Below are positions 7,417 through 15,473 of a stretch of 64,000 nt of DNA, in pieces. The notes beneath the pieces were generated by a model. The model was not told the origin of the DNA, did not search any database, and saw only the letters and a program-made list of their open reading frames with translations. The position numbers were made by a program, and so were the translations under genes. This DNA is from Varibaculum cambriense DSM 15806. Lineage in GTDB: Bacteria; Actinomycetota; Actinomycetes; Actinomycetales; Actinomycetaceae. Numbering within the stretch: the first letter of the stretch is position 1; each line of letters opens with the position of its first letter. The stretch spans positions 248,001 to 312,000 of the forward strand of contig NZ_ATUF01000003.1 in assembly GCF_000420065.1 (NCBI RefSeq), read 5' to 3'.

Positions 7417-8442
7417 ATGAGCCAGGCAAGTATCCGGCGCGACGACGTGTTAAGAGCTATCGTCACCGACTATGTGGAGACCGGTGAACCTGTAGGCTCT
7501 AAGGCGTTGGTAGATCGGCATGACCTGCGGGTATCCCCGGCCACGGTTCGCAACGACATGTCGGTGCTGGAGGAAAAAGGCTATCTGTATCAGCCGCATA
7601 CTTCTGCGGGGCGGGTACCCACCGAAAAGGGATATCGCGCCTTCGTAGACCGGATTTCGGAGCTCAGCCCGATTACCGACGCGCAACGCCGCGCACTTGA
7701 GACTTTCGTGTTAGGCGCTGCTGATTTTGATGAAGTGGTCGAACGCACCGTTAGAGTTTTAGCTCAGTTGACTCGGCAATTAGCGGTGGTGCAGTATCCA
7801 CATTTTGAACGCAGCGGTCTGCGTCATGTCGAGTTAATCCCCGTTGCCGAGTTCAAACTGTTAGTAATCGTGATTACCAATAGCGCCCGGGTGCAGCAAG
7901 CTACTATCGATACCCGCTATGAGCTAGATTCAGCAAGCGTTCGCTCTTTAGCGATACTCCTAAACTCCACTTTAGAGGGGATGGAAGAATCGCAAATATC
8001 CCAAGTGGAACCGGTTTTAATGGCAGGAGCCCGCCCCGAACAGCTCGAAGTGATCTCGCAGGTACTGCCGATTATTCGCGAGGCGCTTACCGGGGAACGA
8101 ACCGAGAGGATCGTGATGGTGGGTGCGGGAAACTTGGTGCGTTCTAGCCCGGAGTTTTCCAGTTCGATTGGCTCTATCTTGGATGCCCTCGAAGAACAGG
8201 TAACTTTGCTGCGGTTATTCTCGGAGATCGACCAACAGGACTCACCGGTTACGGTGACGATTGGCTCGGAATCAGGGGAGCATTCCCTGTCAGAGACTTC
8301 CATCGTGGCGGGTGCCTATGGAGATAAAGAAAGCGGGGTCGCCCACGTGGGGATAGTGGGGCCGCAAAGAATGGACTATCCGCGCGCGATGAGCATCGTG
8401 CGGGCGGTTTCGCGGTACTTATCGCGGATGATGACCAGGTAG
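7417..8442 (+). CDS. hrcA: heat-inducible transcription repressor HrcA
   Basis: Represses heat-shock genes by binding CIRCE; its folding depends on GroEL, which links it to protein damage. The N-terminal winged helix is clear (RRDDVLRAIVTDYVETGEPVG, then VSPATVRNDMSVLEEKGYL and TSAGRVPTEKGYRAFVD). The dimerisation and GAF-like inserted parts follow, ending GPQRMDYPRAMSIVRAVSRYLS, the family C-terminal block. 341 residues is typical. A CIRCE site precedes it and dnaJ follows after 24 bases. Confidence 0.95.
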   Translation: MSQASIRRDDVLRAIVTDYVETGEPVGSKALVDRHDLRVSPATVRNDMSVLEEKGYLYQPHTSAGRVPTEKGYRAFVDRISELSPITDAQRRALETFVLGAADFDEVVERTVRVLAQLTRQLAVVQYPHFERSGLRHVELIPVAEFKLLVIVITNSARVQQATIDTRYELDSASVRSLAILLNSTLEGMEESQISQVEPVLMAGARPEQLEVISQVLPIIREALTGERTERIVMVGAGNLVRSSPEFSSSIGSILDALEEQVTLLRLFSEIDQQDSPVTVTIGSESGEHSLSETSIVAGAYGDKESGVAHVGIVGPQRMDYPRAMSIVRAVSRYLSRMMTR

Positions 8443-8466
8443 ATTAGGAAAGAGGAAAAAGGATCC

Positions 8467-9573
8467 TTGGCTGATTATTACGAGATTCTAGGAGTTTCCC
8501 GGGACGCTAGTGAAGCGGAGATTAGGCGTGCGTACCGCCGGAAAGCACGCAAGTTGCATCCCGACGTAGCTGGGCCACAGTCAGAGGAGGCTTTCAAAGA
8601 GGTCTCGATGGCACACGAAGTCCTCTCTGATCCGGAGAAGCGTCGCCGCTACGATATGGGCGGTGAATCCGGTTTTGCTAGCTCCGGTATGGGAGACTTT
8701 TCGATGTTCTCCGATATTTTCGAGAGTTTTTTCGGAGGAGATACGGGCGGTGGCCCTACTCCTCGGGGGCGAAGAGGCGAGGATCTGCGCCAGCGTTTGG
8801 AAATCGCTTTAGAAGAAACGGTTTTTGGGGTAAAGAAGCAGGTACAGGTACGTACCGCCGTCCTGTGTCCTACCTGTGAGGGAAGCTGCTGCGCTCCGGG
8901 AACTTCCCCGCGTACCTGCCAGGTTTGTAACGGTCGGGGCTCGGTGACCCGCTCTACCCGCACTTTCTTGGGGCAAATGCAATCCACAGTGCCCTGTAGC
9001 GCGTGTGCCGGTCATGGTACCACTATCCCAGACCCCTGCCCCGAATGCTCCGGGGAAGGACGAGTGCGTACCACCTCTACTTTGCAAGTGGAGATTCCCG
9101 CCGGGGTACAAACCGGGCACAAGGTGCAGCTGCGCGGCAAAGGTGCAGTAGGACCGGGGGGCGGTCCCAGCGGGGATTTGTATTTAGAGATCAAAGTAAG
9201 CGCCCATCAGGTATTTTCCCGACAGGGCGATAACCTGGAGACCACCTTGCGGGTGCCGATGACGGCCGCTATTTTGGGGACCCAAGTTGACCTGGATACT
9301 TTCGACGGCACGCAAGAGATAACTATCGCAGCTGGCACCCAGCCCGGTCAGCAGATTCGTCTTCCTGGTCTTGGGGTAGGACGCTTGCAGCGAGAAGGCC
9401 GCGGCGACCTGATCGTAAACATTATGGTGCAGGTGCCTACCAATCTGGATGCTGCCCAGCGGGAACTGATTGAACAGTTGGCGCAGCTACGACAAGAAGA
9501 TCGGGTAGAGCCCGAGCTGCTAGAAGACGGCGGAGTCTTCTCTCGTCTGCGGGAACGATTTGCAGGTCACTAA
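8467..9573 (+). CDS. dnaJ: chaperone protein DnaJ (DnaJ2 type)
   Basis: Hsp40 co-chaperone that stimulates DnaK ATPase. J domain at residues 1-65 with the LHPDV (HPD) tripeptide, a short Gly/Phe-rich segment, then four zinc-finger repeats (CPTCEGSC, CQVCNGRG, CSACAGHG, CPECSGEG) and two C-terminal beta domains. The first repeat deviates slightly (CEGSC for CxGxG). Pairing with hrcA instead of dnaK-grpE marks it as the second DnaJ of actinobacteria. Start is TTG with GAGGAAAAAGGA upstream. The stop shares one base with rsmE. Confidence 0.94.
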   Translation: MADYYEILGVSRDASEAEIRRAYRRKARKLHPDVAGPQSEEAFKEVSMAHEVLSDPEKRRRYDMGGESGFASSGMGDFSMFSDIFESFFGGDTGGGPTPRGRRGEDLRQRLEIALEETVFGVKKQVQVRTAVLCPTCEGSCCAPGTSPRTCQVCNGRGSVTRSTRTFLGQMQSTVPCSACAGHGTTIPDPCPECSGEGRVRTTSTLQVEIPAGVQTGHKVQLRGKGAVGPGGGPSGDLYLEIKVSAHQVFSRQGDNLETTLRVPMTAAILGTQVDLDTFDGTQEITIAAGTQPGQQIRLPGLGVGRLQREGRGDLIVNIMVQVPTNLDAAQRELIEQLAQLRQEDRVEPELLEDGGVFSRLRERFAGH

Positions 9574-10355
9574 TGTTTCTTCCGGTATTTTTAGGTGATG
9601 AATCCTGCCCGCCGCTTTCTGCCCTACAGGAGGGGGACCGCGGATCCCTTAAAGGTGCAGAAGCCGCCCACGCAGTCGGTTCCCTACGTCTAGGAATAGG
9701 TGACCCCCTCGACCTGGTTGACGCTAAAGGATTGCGCCTGCGCTGCCAGATACTCGCAACCGAGAAAAACTATTTAGAGTACAAAGTACTTCAGGTAATG
9801 CACCTATCTTTGCCGCGAACCCAGTTTGGGCTGATCCAGGCGCTTTCTAAAGGAGGGCGTGATGAACAGGCGGTAGAGTCGGCAGTCGAGTTAGGGATAA
9901 GCCGGGTGCGCCCCTGGGCGGCAGGGCGCTCTATTGTGCAGTGGAAAGGAGCCAAAGTGCAGCGGGGCGCCAAGAAGTGGGAGTCACTGCTGCAAGCGGC
10001 TGCGAAACAGTCGCGTCGCGCCAACTGGCCGCAGCTGGATCCGCTGGCCGATTCGCGGCAACTGCGAGATTCGATTGCCGCGAAGAGCAGCGAAGAAGAG
10101 TTTCTACTGTTAGACCCAGATTCTTCCCTCCCTCTTATCGAAGCTTGGGAGCAGGTAAGCTCGGCGAAAATGATACACCTGATAGTAGGGCCGGAGGGCG
10201 GGGTGAGCCCAGAAGAAACTGCTGATTTTTGTGCAGCTGGCGCGATTACTGCACGGCTGGGACCTACGGTATTACGTTCCTCAAGTGCCGGACCGGCTGC
10301 CTTGGCAGCGCTAGGACTTTGTAGTGGCCTGTGGGGCCGGAAGGAAGCACTCTAA
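9573..10355 (+). CDS. rsmE: 16S rRNA (uracil-1498-N3)-methyltransferase
   Basis: SPOUT-class methyltransferase that methylates U1498 of 16S rRNA. The C-terminal knot motif is present: LIVGPEGGVSPEE and LGPTVLRSSSAGPAALAAL (usual form LGxRILRxETA). The N-terminal PUA-like half is recognisable (HAVGSLRLGIGDPLDLVD). 260 residues is normal. ATG overlaps the dnaJ TAA by one base; rsmE conventionally follows dnaJ in actinobacteria. Confidence 0.9.
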   Translation: MFLPVFLGDESCPPLSALQEGDRGSLKGAEAAHAVGSLRLGIGDPLDLVDAKGLRLRCQILATEKNYLEYKVLQVMHLSLPRTQFGLIQALSKGGRDEQAVESAVELGISRVRPWAAGRSIVQWKGAKVQRGAKKWESLLQAAAKQSRRANWPQLDPLADSRQLRDSIAAKSSEEEFLLLDPDSSLPLIEAWEQVSSAKMIHLIVGPEGGVSPEETADFCAAGAITARLGPTVLRSSSAGPAALAALGLCSGLWGRKEAL

Positions 10356-10356
10356 A

Positions 10357-11316
10357 ATGAGCGATGAGCTAACCCAGGTGGTAATGCCCGAAGATCTAGA
10401 TCCGGTGTTGGTATTTGGCCCCGGAGACCAGGTGTTGCGGGCAATGCAAGATAACCTGCCGGGGGTACGGATTAACTCGCGCGGCAATATCGTAACTTTT
10501 CAAGGCAATCCTGGTGAGGCGCGGATGGGTGCTGATTTGCTGACCGAATTGATTGCGGCTGCCCGTCACGGTAATCCCTTATCTGCGGCGGCAGTCCAGC
10601 AGGCCTTAAGCTTAATGTCATCCCAAGAAACCTTGCCGGTACTGCGTACCAAACGCCGGCAGGTTAGGGCAAAAACCCCGGGGCAACAAAAATATTTAGA
10701 GGCGATCGCCAATAATCGGATCGTCTTTGGGGTGGGGCCAGCCGGAACCGGAAAAACCTACCTGGCCATGGCCAAAGCGGTGGAAGCCTTAGAATCGGGG
10801 GCGGTGTCCCGCATAGTTTTGACCCGTCCCGCCGTAGAAGCCGGTGAATCCCTCGGCTTCCTACCCGGCACCCTCACCGAAAAGATCGATCCCTATCTGC
10901 GTCCTCTTTATGATGCCTTGCGGGAAATGTTGGAACCGGCTGAACTGGCCCAGCTATTAGAGTCGGGAACTATCGAGGTGGCTCCCTTAGCCTATATGCG
11001 GGGACGTACCATCTCGCATGCGTTCATCGTGCTAGATGAAGCCCAAAACACTACCACCCAGCAGATGAAAATGTTCCTCACCCGCCTAGGGGAGGGATCC
11101 ACTATGGTAGTGACCGGCGATATTACCCAAATCGACCTACCCCGGGGCAAACTTTCGGGACTTAAAGATGCTCGCAACGTCCTCACTGGAGTTAAAGATA
11201 TCGAGTTTTGCTATTTGACCAGCGAGGACGTAGTGCGCGATAAGCTGGTAGGGCTGATTATTGATGCCTATGAGCGACATGCGAACACGGCAGAGGAAGG
11301 GGAGAAATACCGGTGA
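10357..11316 (+). CDS. phoH: PhoH family ATPase
   Basis: PhoH-like P-loop NTPase, probably RNA-related because it is almost always next to ybeY. Walker A is [19 protein letters not shown], Walker B is FIVLDEAQN, and [14 protein letters not shown] is the helicase-like sensor motif. I start at the ATG at 10357, with AAGGAAG nine bases upstream; a GTG at 10324 would overlap rsmE and add eleven unconserved residues. Ends in a four-base GTGA overlap with ybeY. Confidence 0.93.
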   Translation: MSDELTQVVMPEDLDPVLVFGPGDQVLRAMQDNLPGVRINSRGNIVTFQGNPGEARMGADLLTELIAAARHGNPLSAAAVQQALSLMSSQETLPVLRTKRRQVRAKTPGQQKYLEAIANNRIVFGVGPAGTGKTYLAMAKAVEALESGAVSRIVLTRPAVEAGESLGFLPGTLTEKIDPYLRPLYDALREMLEPAELAQLLESGTIEVAPLAYMRGRTISHAFIVLDEAQNTTTQQMKMFLTRLGEGSTMVVTGDITQIDLPRGKLSGLKDARNVLTGVKDIEFCYLTSEDVVRDKLVGLIIDAYERHANTAEEGEKYR

Positions 11317-11768
11317 GCGTAGAGGTATTAAACGAAACTGAATATCCAATCGACGGGGAAGAATTCCAAGCACTTGCCGCCTATGTACTGGAGGCTATGC
11401 ATGTATCTCCCTCCGCCGAATTATCCCTGATTTTCGTGGAACCAGATGCAATCGCCGCCCTGCATGAACGCTGGTTAGATCTAGAAGGCCCTACCGACGT
11501 GATGAGTTTTCCCATGGACGAGCTGCGTCCGGGAAGCGCGGATGCTCCCACCGAGGCAGGGATCTTAGGAGACATCGTGATTTGTCCGGAAGTTGCCCAG
11601 ACCCAGGCAGCTAATGCCGGACACTCTTCCACCGAAGAAATGTTGCTGCTTACGGTGCATGGAATCTTGCATCTTTTGGGCTATGATCACGCCGAAAAGG
11701 ATGAAGAAAAAGAAATGTTTGCTTTGCAGCGCAAGCTATTGCTGACCTTCTTAGCGGAGCGGGGCTGA
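11313..11768 (+). CDS. ybeY: endoribonuclease YbeY
   Basis: Zinc-dependent single-strand RNase involved in 16S rRNA 3'-end maturation and ribosome quality control. The metal motif [16 protein letters not shown] (HxxxHxxGxDH) is intact near residues 110-125, and TDVMSFPMD is the conserved central strand. 151 residues fits. GTG start overlaps phoH by four bases; the corC-like gene starts two bases after the stop. Confidence 0.95.
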   Translation: MSVEVLNETEYPIDGEEFQALAAYVLEAMHVSPSAELSLIFVEPDAIAALHERWLDLEGPTDVMSFPMDELRPGSADAPTEAGILGDIVICPEVAQTQAANAGHSSTEEMLLLTVHGILHLLGYDHAEKDEEKEMFALQRKLLLTFLAERG

Positions 11769-11770
11769 AG

Positions 11771-13066
11771 TTGTTCTCCCAGATACCCGCCTCCGGGCTC
11801 CTGGCATTAGCCATCGTGCTAGTGGGGGTAGACGCCGTCTGGGCAGCGGCTCTGGGAGCCTTTCAAACCCTGTCTCATGCCCGTGCCCAAGACCTGGTTG
11901 AAGAGGGACGTCGCCGCGCGTCGCTAGTGCGCTTACTACTCGAAGATAGGGAACATACCGTGGCTATCTGCCAGTCTTGGCGTCTGTTTGCACAGGTATT
12001 AGCGGCTACCTGCATGACTTTGGCCATGGTCGGATTTGGTCTGACTTGGTGGGTGGCGCTCCTAGTCTCGCTCCTGGTATTGGGGGCGCTACTACTAATC
12101 TTTGCTACTTTTGCCGGTATGCGAGTAGGGCATTACCGTCCCGAAGCTACCGCTTTGTGGCTGAGCAAAATGGTCAATTTCGGACTGAAAGTATCGGTGC
12201 TTTACCGCCCCATAGAATGGATAGTACAAAAGATAGCGCCCCTCGGTCCGGCAGATGAGGCCGCTTCCCGTGCCGAAATAGCGGAAGATTTCCGGGAAAT
12301 GGTCGATGAAATGGCCGAGGAAGAAAATCTAGCTTTCGAGGATGAAGATCGGCAAATCGTGCGTTCTGCTCTGGAGCTGGGGACTACTCTGGTTCGCGAA
12401 ATTATCGTGCCGCGTACCGATATGGTGGCGGTAGAAACCACTACCTTGGCCAGAGAGGCCTTCGAAGTTTTCATTCAATCTGGTTTTTCGCGGATCCCGG
12501 TACTGGGTGAAGATGCTGATGATGTGCGCGGCATCCTCTATCTCAAAGATGTAATTTCGCGTTGTTTTTCTCGCCCCGAACTGATGGATTATCCGGTTCC
12601 TGAAATGATGCGCGAAGCCTTCTTTGTCCCCGAAGTGATGCTCGCTGATGACTTGATGCGGCAGATGCAAGCCGATGCTCCTCACATCGCGGTAGTGGTG
12701 GACGAATGGGGAGGCACAGTTGGTCTGGTGACCATCGAAGATATTTTGGAAGAGTTGGTCGGCGAAGTAACCGATGAGCATGACCGTGCCGAGCAAGAAC
12801 CGGAGCAGCTCAGTGCCGATACTTGGTTGGTGCCCGCCCGTTTAGGTTTAGATGACCTCGCTGAACTGGTAGATCTGGAAATAGATGATGACGAAGTGGA
12901 TACTGCTGGCGGACTGCTCGCCAAAGCTTTAGGAAAAGTGCCGCTGCTGGGATCACATGCCCAAACGAGGGGACTGGAAATTACGGTAAAAGAAGTAGCT
13001 GGCCGGCGCCGACAAATGGATACCCTATTGGTAAAACGTCTAGATAAAGAAACGGACGAGGAATGA
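11771..13066 (+). CDS. CNNM/CorC-type hemolysin-family membrane protein with CBS domains
   Basis: Predicted magnesium/cobalt transport-related membrane protein. The N-terminal DUF21 (CNNM) region holds about three to four membrane segments in residues 1-140. Then comes an acidic EEENLAFEDEDRQIV linker, the REIIVPRTDMVAVE entry to two CBS domains, VVDEWGGTVGLVTIEDILEELVGE, and a C-terminal CorC/HlyC domain (DDDEVDTAGGLLA). TTG start, two bases after ybeY; the stop overlaps era by four bases. The ybeY-corC-era order is standard for actinobacteria. Transported ion not provable from sequence. Confidence 0.88.
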   Translation: MFSQIPASGLLALAIVLVGVDAVWAAALGAFQTLSHARAQDLVEEGRRRASLVRLLLEDREHTVAICQSWRLFAQVLAATCMTLAMVGFGLTWWVALLVSLLVLGALLLIFATFAGMRVGHYRPEATALWLSKMVNFGLKVSVLYRPIEWIVQKIAPLGPADEAASRAEIAEDFREMVDEMAEEENLAFEDEDRQIVRSALELGTTLVREIIVPRTDMVAVETTTLAREAFEVFIQSGFSRIPVLGEDADDVRGILYLKDVISRCFSRPELMDYPVPEMMREAFFVPEVMLADDLMRQMQADAPHIAVVVDEWGGTVGLVTIEDILEELVGEVTDEHDRAEQEPEQLSADTWLVPARLGLDDLAELVDLEIDDDEVDTAGGLLAKALGKVPLLGSHAQTRGLEITVKEVAGRRRQMDTLLVKRLDKETDEE

Positions 13067-14124
13067 GTGAACAAGAGATAAAATCGCCTAGCGAGCACCG
13101 CGCAGGATTTGTTTCTATCGTGGGTCGCCCTAATGTGGGTAAATCTACTCTAACGAATGCGCTGGTGGGGCAGAAGGTAGCGATCACTTCCTCGCGTCCG
13201 GAAACGACCCGCCATAACGTGCGCGGAGTAGTTCAGGGGGAAGATTACCAGCTCGTGTTGGTGGATACACCCGGGCTGCACCGTCCCCGCACGCTGCTGG
13301 GTAAGCGCCTCAACGATATGGTGCGCGAAGCTTTGGTAGATGTAGATGCGGTGGTATTTTGCGTGCCCGCGGATCAAAAGATCGGTCCGGGGGATCGCTA
13401 TATTGCAGCTGAACTTAAAGAACTTAAGCTCCCGGTGATTTTGGCGGTTACCAAAGCGGATCTGGTTTCCAAAGAACGGATGGTGGCCGCGCTGGTAGCT
13501 GCAGGTGAACTGGGGGATTGGAAAGAGATTGTCCCCGTCAGTGCCAAACAGGGCGAAGTGTCGGTACTAGCGGATCAGATCGCTAAATATCTGCCGCCCT
13601 CTCCGCCTCTATATCCGCGCGACCAAGTAAGTGACGAATCGGTAGAAAAACTGATTGCGGAATTTGTGCGCGAGGCCGCCTTAGAAGGGGTACGCGAAGA
13701 GCTGCCACACTCGATTGCGGTGCAGGTAGAAGAAATTCTCTATCAGGGGGAAGACAGCGGACCACAGCTAGGGTACGGTACACACCGTGCCCCGGAAAAA
13801 GATAAAGACACTGAGGAGTCTGCGCAGGATGAAGCTGGTTCCGAGAGTGGGATTTCTCCTTCCGCTACTACTGTGGAGGGCGAGGCCGCTTCACCTCAAA
13901 AAGAAACCAAGCCTCTAGACGTGCATGTAAACGTGTTCGTGGAACGCGATTCCCAAAAAGGAATTTTGATCGGTAAGGGCGGCAGCCATATTCGGCGGGT
14001 GCGGATAAAATCCAAACGGCAGATTCAAAGACTGTTAGGTCAACCGGTGCAATTGCATCTGCATGTACGGGTGGCGAAGAATTGGCAGTCAGACACTAAA
14101 ATGTTGGGACGTCTCGGATTCTAA
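13063..14124 (+). CDS. era: GTPase Era with an extra acidic insertion in the KH domain
   Basis: Essential GTPase that binds the 3' end of 16S rRNA during 30S assembly. G1 is GRPNVGKST, G2 is SSRPETTRH, G3 is DTPGLHRP, G4 is TKAD and G5 is VSAKQG. The C-terminal KH domain has VERDSQKGILIGKGGSHIR and ends VAKNWQSDTKMLGRLGF. At 353 residues it is about 50 longer than usual. The excess is an acidic, low-complexity insertion at about residues 228-283 (EKDKDTEESAQDEAGSESG...) between two KH strands that are normally joined by a short turn. The frame is intact, so this is an insertion rather than damage. Confidence 0.95.
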   Translation: MSEQEIKSPSEHRAGFVSIVGRPNVGKSTLTNALVGQKVAITSSRPETTRHNVRGVVQGEDYQLVLVDTPGLHRPRTLLGKRLNDMVREALVDVDAVVFCVPADQKIGPGDRYIAAELKELKLPVILAVTKADLVSKERMVAALVAAGELGDWKEIVPVSAKQGEVSVLADQIAKYLPPSPPLYPRDQVSDESVEKLIAEFVREAALEGVREELPHSIAVQVEEILYQGEDSGPQLGYGTHRAPEKDKDTEESAQDEAGSESGISPSATTVEGEAASPQKETKPLDVHVNVFVERDSQKGILIGKGGSHIRRVRIKSKRQIQRLLGQPVQLHLHVRVAKNWQSDTKMLGRLGF

Positions 14125-14209
14125 CTCTCTTCCTATGGGGATAGGTTCTATAACTCGCTATTATTCGGCGGCTGTTAGCTTCCGTAAAAATGCGTGTGGA
14201 AGGATTCTT

Positions 14210-14220
14210 GTAAACGTTTC
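14210..14220 (+). promoter_or_regulatory. candidate LacI-family operator
   Basis: GTAAACGTTTC has a perfect AAACGTTT core with the central CG step typical of LacI-family operators, about 65 bases upstream of the LacI-type gene. Likely autoregulatory, but based on one site only. Confidence 0.4.
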
Positions 14221-14285
14221 CCCATATCGGAATTTTCCTGCTAGGATCTTTTACGTTAAGTTTCGGCGCGAGGAGGCGTTTAGTA

Positions 14286-15344
14286 GTGGCAACCATTAGG
14301 GACGTGGCCAAGGCGGCGGGAGTCTCGATTGCTACCGTTTCGCGTGCCCTGAATGGGAATACTCATTTAGCTGCCGATACCAGGCAGAAAGTGTTGGCAG
14401 CCGCTGAAGAACTGGGATATCAAAAAGACCGGTTAGCAGCGGCTATGCGCACGGGGCGTACGGGAGCCATCGGGTTGGTGGTAGGAGACGTGATGAACCC
14501 GTTTTATGCGATGCTGGCGCATTGTGTGGAGCGGGCGGTGCATTCCCATAAAGCTTCCCTCGTGCTCTCTAATGCACATGAGGACGGAGAGAGTTACGAA
14601 AACGGGATTAGGGCACTGGCGAAACAGGGGGTAGATGGGCTGCTAGTGGTACCACCCTCCCGGGTATCACCGGGATGGAAACATCCGGATTCCCCCGAGG
14701 GAATGGCAATGGTGGCTTTAGATCGGGAAGCTCCGGGAGCCAAGATCCCCTCGGTAGTGATTGATTCTTCGCGAGCAATGCAAGACCTGGGAGAGCATCT
14801 ACGCGCTGCCGGGTATCGTCATCCCGCTTATCTGGCAGGACCCGAGTTTTCTTTATCGGAGCAAAGACGCGCTGGAAAACTCCAGGAAGCCTTAGCTAAC
14901 TGTGGTTTTGGGAAACTAGAAGTGGAATATTGCCCTCACGAGGCAGTGTCTGCGGCTAGTGCCGCCCGGGCGCTATTGGCACTGTACCGTCCCGATATTA
15001 TTATCTGTGCCTCTAACCAGATCGCCCTGGGGGTATTGATGATCGCCAAAAGTATGGGAATGCAGCTAGGTGCTGACCTGGGATTAGCGGCAATCGATGA
15101 TATTCCCTGGTTTTCAGTAATGTCTCCGGCGATCAGCGTAATAGACCAGCCGGTCGATAAACTCGCTAACTTGGGGGTAACGGTACTGATGAAGCAGATT
15201 TTCGGTGCCTCCTATTTGCCGAAAGCTGGGGATCGTTTAGTGGCCGGTGAAGGTGCCTTTATTCCTCGGGAATCCACCCAAGGTCCGCAGTTGTCTGCTC
15301 AATATGCGGGCCGGTGGTTACCAGAAAGCGGAAAAACAGTTTAG
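14286..15344 (+). CDS. LacI family transcriptional regulator
   Basis: DNA-binding regulator with the LacI N-terminal helix-turn-helix (TIRDVAKAAGVSIATVSRAL, hinge NxxxxLAADTRQKVLAAAEELGY) and a periplasmic-binding-like effector domain (IGLVVGDVMNPFYAML, GLAAIDDIPWF, PAISVIDQP). 352 residues. The GTG start has GAGGAGG eleven bases upstream. It is monocistronic between era and leuA with no sugar gene beside it, so target and ligand are unknown. The effector region lacks an obvious sugar-specific signature I can name. Confidence 0.88.
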   Translation: MATIRDVAKAAGVSIATVSRALNGNTHLAADTRQKVLAAAEELGYQKDRLAAAMRTGRTGAIGLVVGDVMNPFYAMLAHCVERAVHSHKASLVLSNAHEDGESYENGIRALAKQGVDGLLVVPPSRVSPGWKHPDSPEGMAMVALDREAPGAKIPSVVIDSSRAMQDLGEHLRAAGYRHPAYLAGPEFSLSEQRRAGKLQEALANCGFGKLEVEYCPHEAVSAASAARALLALYRPDIIICASNQIALGVLMIAKSMGMQLGADLGLAAIDDIPWFSVMSPAISVIDQPVDKLANLGVTVLMKQIFGASYLPKAGDRLVAGEGAFIPRESTQGPQLSAQYAGRWLPESGKTV

Positions 15345-15359
15345 AGTAGTCCCGTGCGC

Positions 15360-15401
15360 ATGATTATTCTGCTGCTAGGCTGCCGCGACGAAGTCCAGTA
15401 A
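15360..15401 (+). CDS. leuA leader peptide (Ile-Ile-Leu-Leu-Leu)
   Basis: A 13-codon frame, MIILLLGCRDEVQ, ending TAA, 73 bases before leuA. Three consecutive Leu codons preceded by two Ile codons are typical of a branched-chain amino-acid sensing leader. An in-frame GTG at 15354 is an alternative start. The coding end overlaps the left arm of the hairpin at 15383-15423, so ribosome position can affect folding. Comparative work has described leader structures (LEU elements) before leuA in many actinobacteria; I place this in that class by inference. Confidence 0.72.
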   Translation: MIILLLGCRDEVQ

Positions 15402-15423
15402 AACTGGTCGAGGCTCGTCGCGG
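15383..15423 (+). promoter_or_regulatory. leuA leader hairpin (candidate LEU element)
   Basis: CCGCGACGA (15383-15391) pairs exactly with TCGTCGCGG (15415-15423). Inside is a smaller hairpin, CCAGT-AAA-ACTGG, that contains the leader stop codon. Only a weak pyrimidine-rich stretch follows (GATTCTTTGG), so a translational or pseudoknot mechanism is as likely as termination. Confidence 0.65.
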
Positions 15424-15473
15424 GATTCTTTGGTGTCTTCGGCCAGCCACTAAAAGCAGAAAGAAATCTTAGA

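Noticed and set aside
10330-10356. GGAAGGAAGC motif resembling the SRP RNA tetraloop region
   Set aside because: No flanking complementary stems of SRP RNA, and the motif is the rsmE tail and phoH ribosome-binding site.
14281-14286. Pseudogene or frameshift in the LacI-type regulator because of the unusual GTG start in TAGTAGTGG
   Set aside because: GAGGAGG lies upstream at a workable distance and the helix-turn-helix begins immediately after the start; the frame is complete.
15345-15473. T-box riboswitch before leuA
   Set aside because: No T-box sequence (AGGGTGGNACCGCG-like) and no specifier-loop layout; the leader peptide with Leu codons explains the region better.
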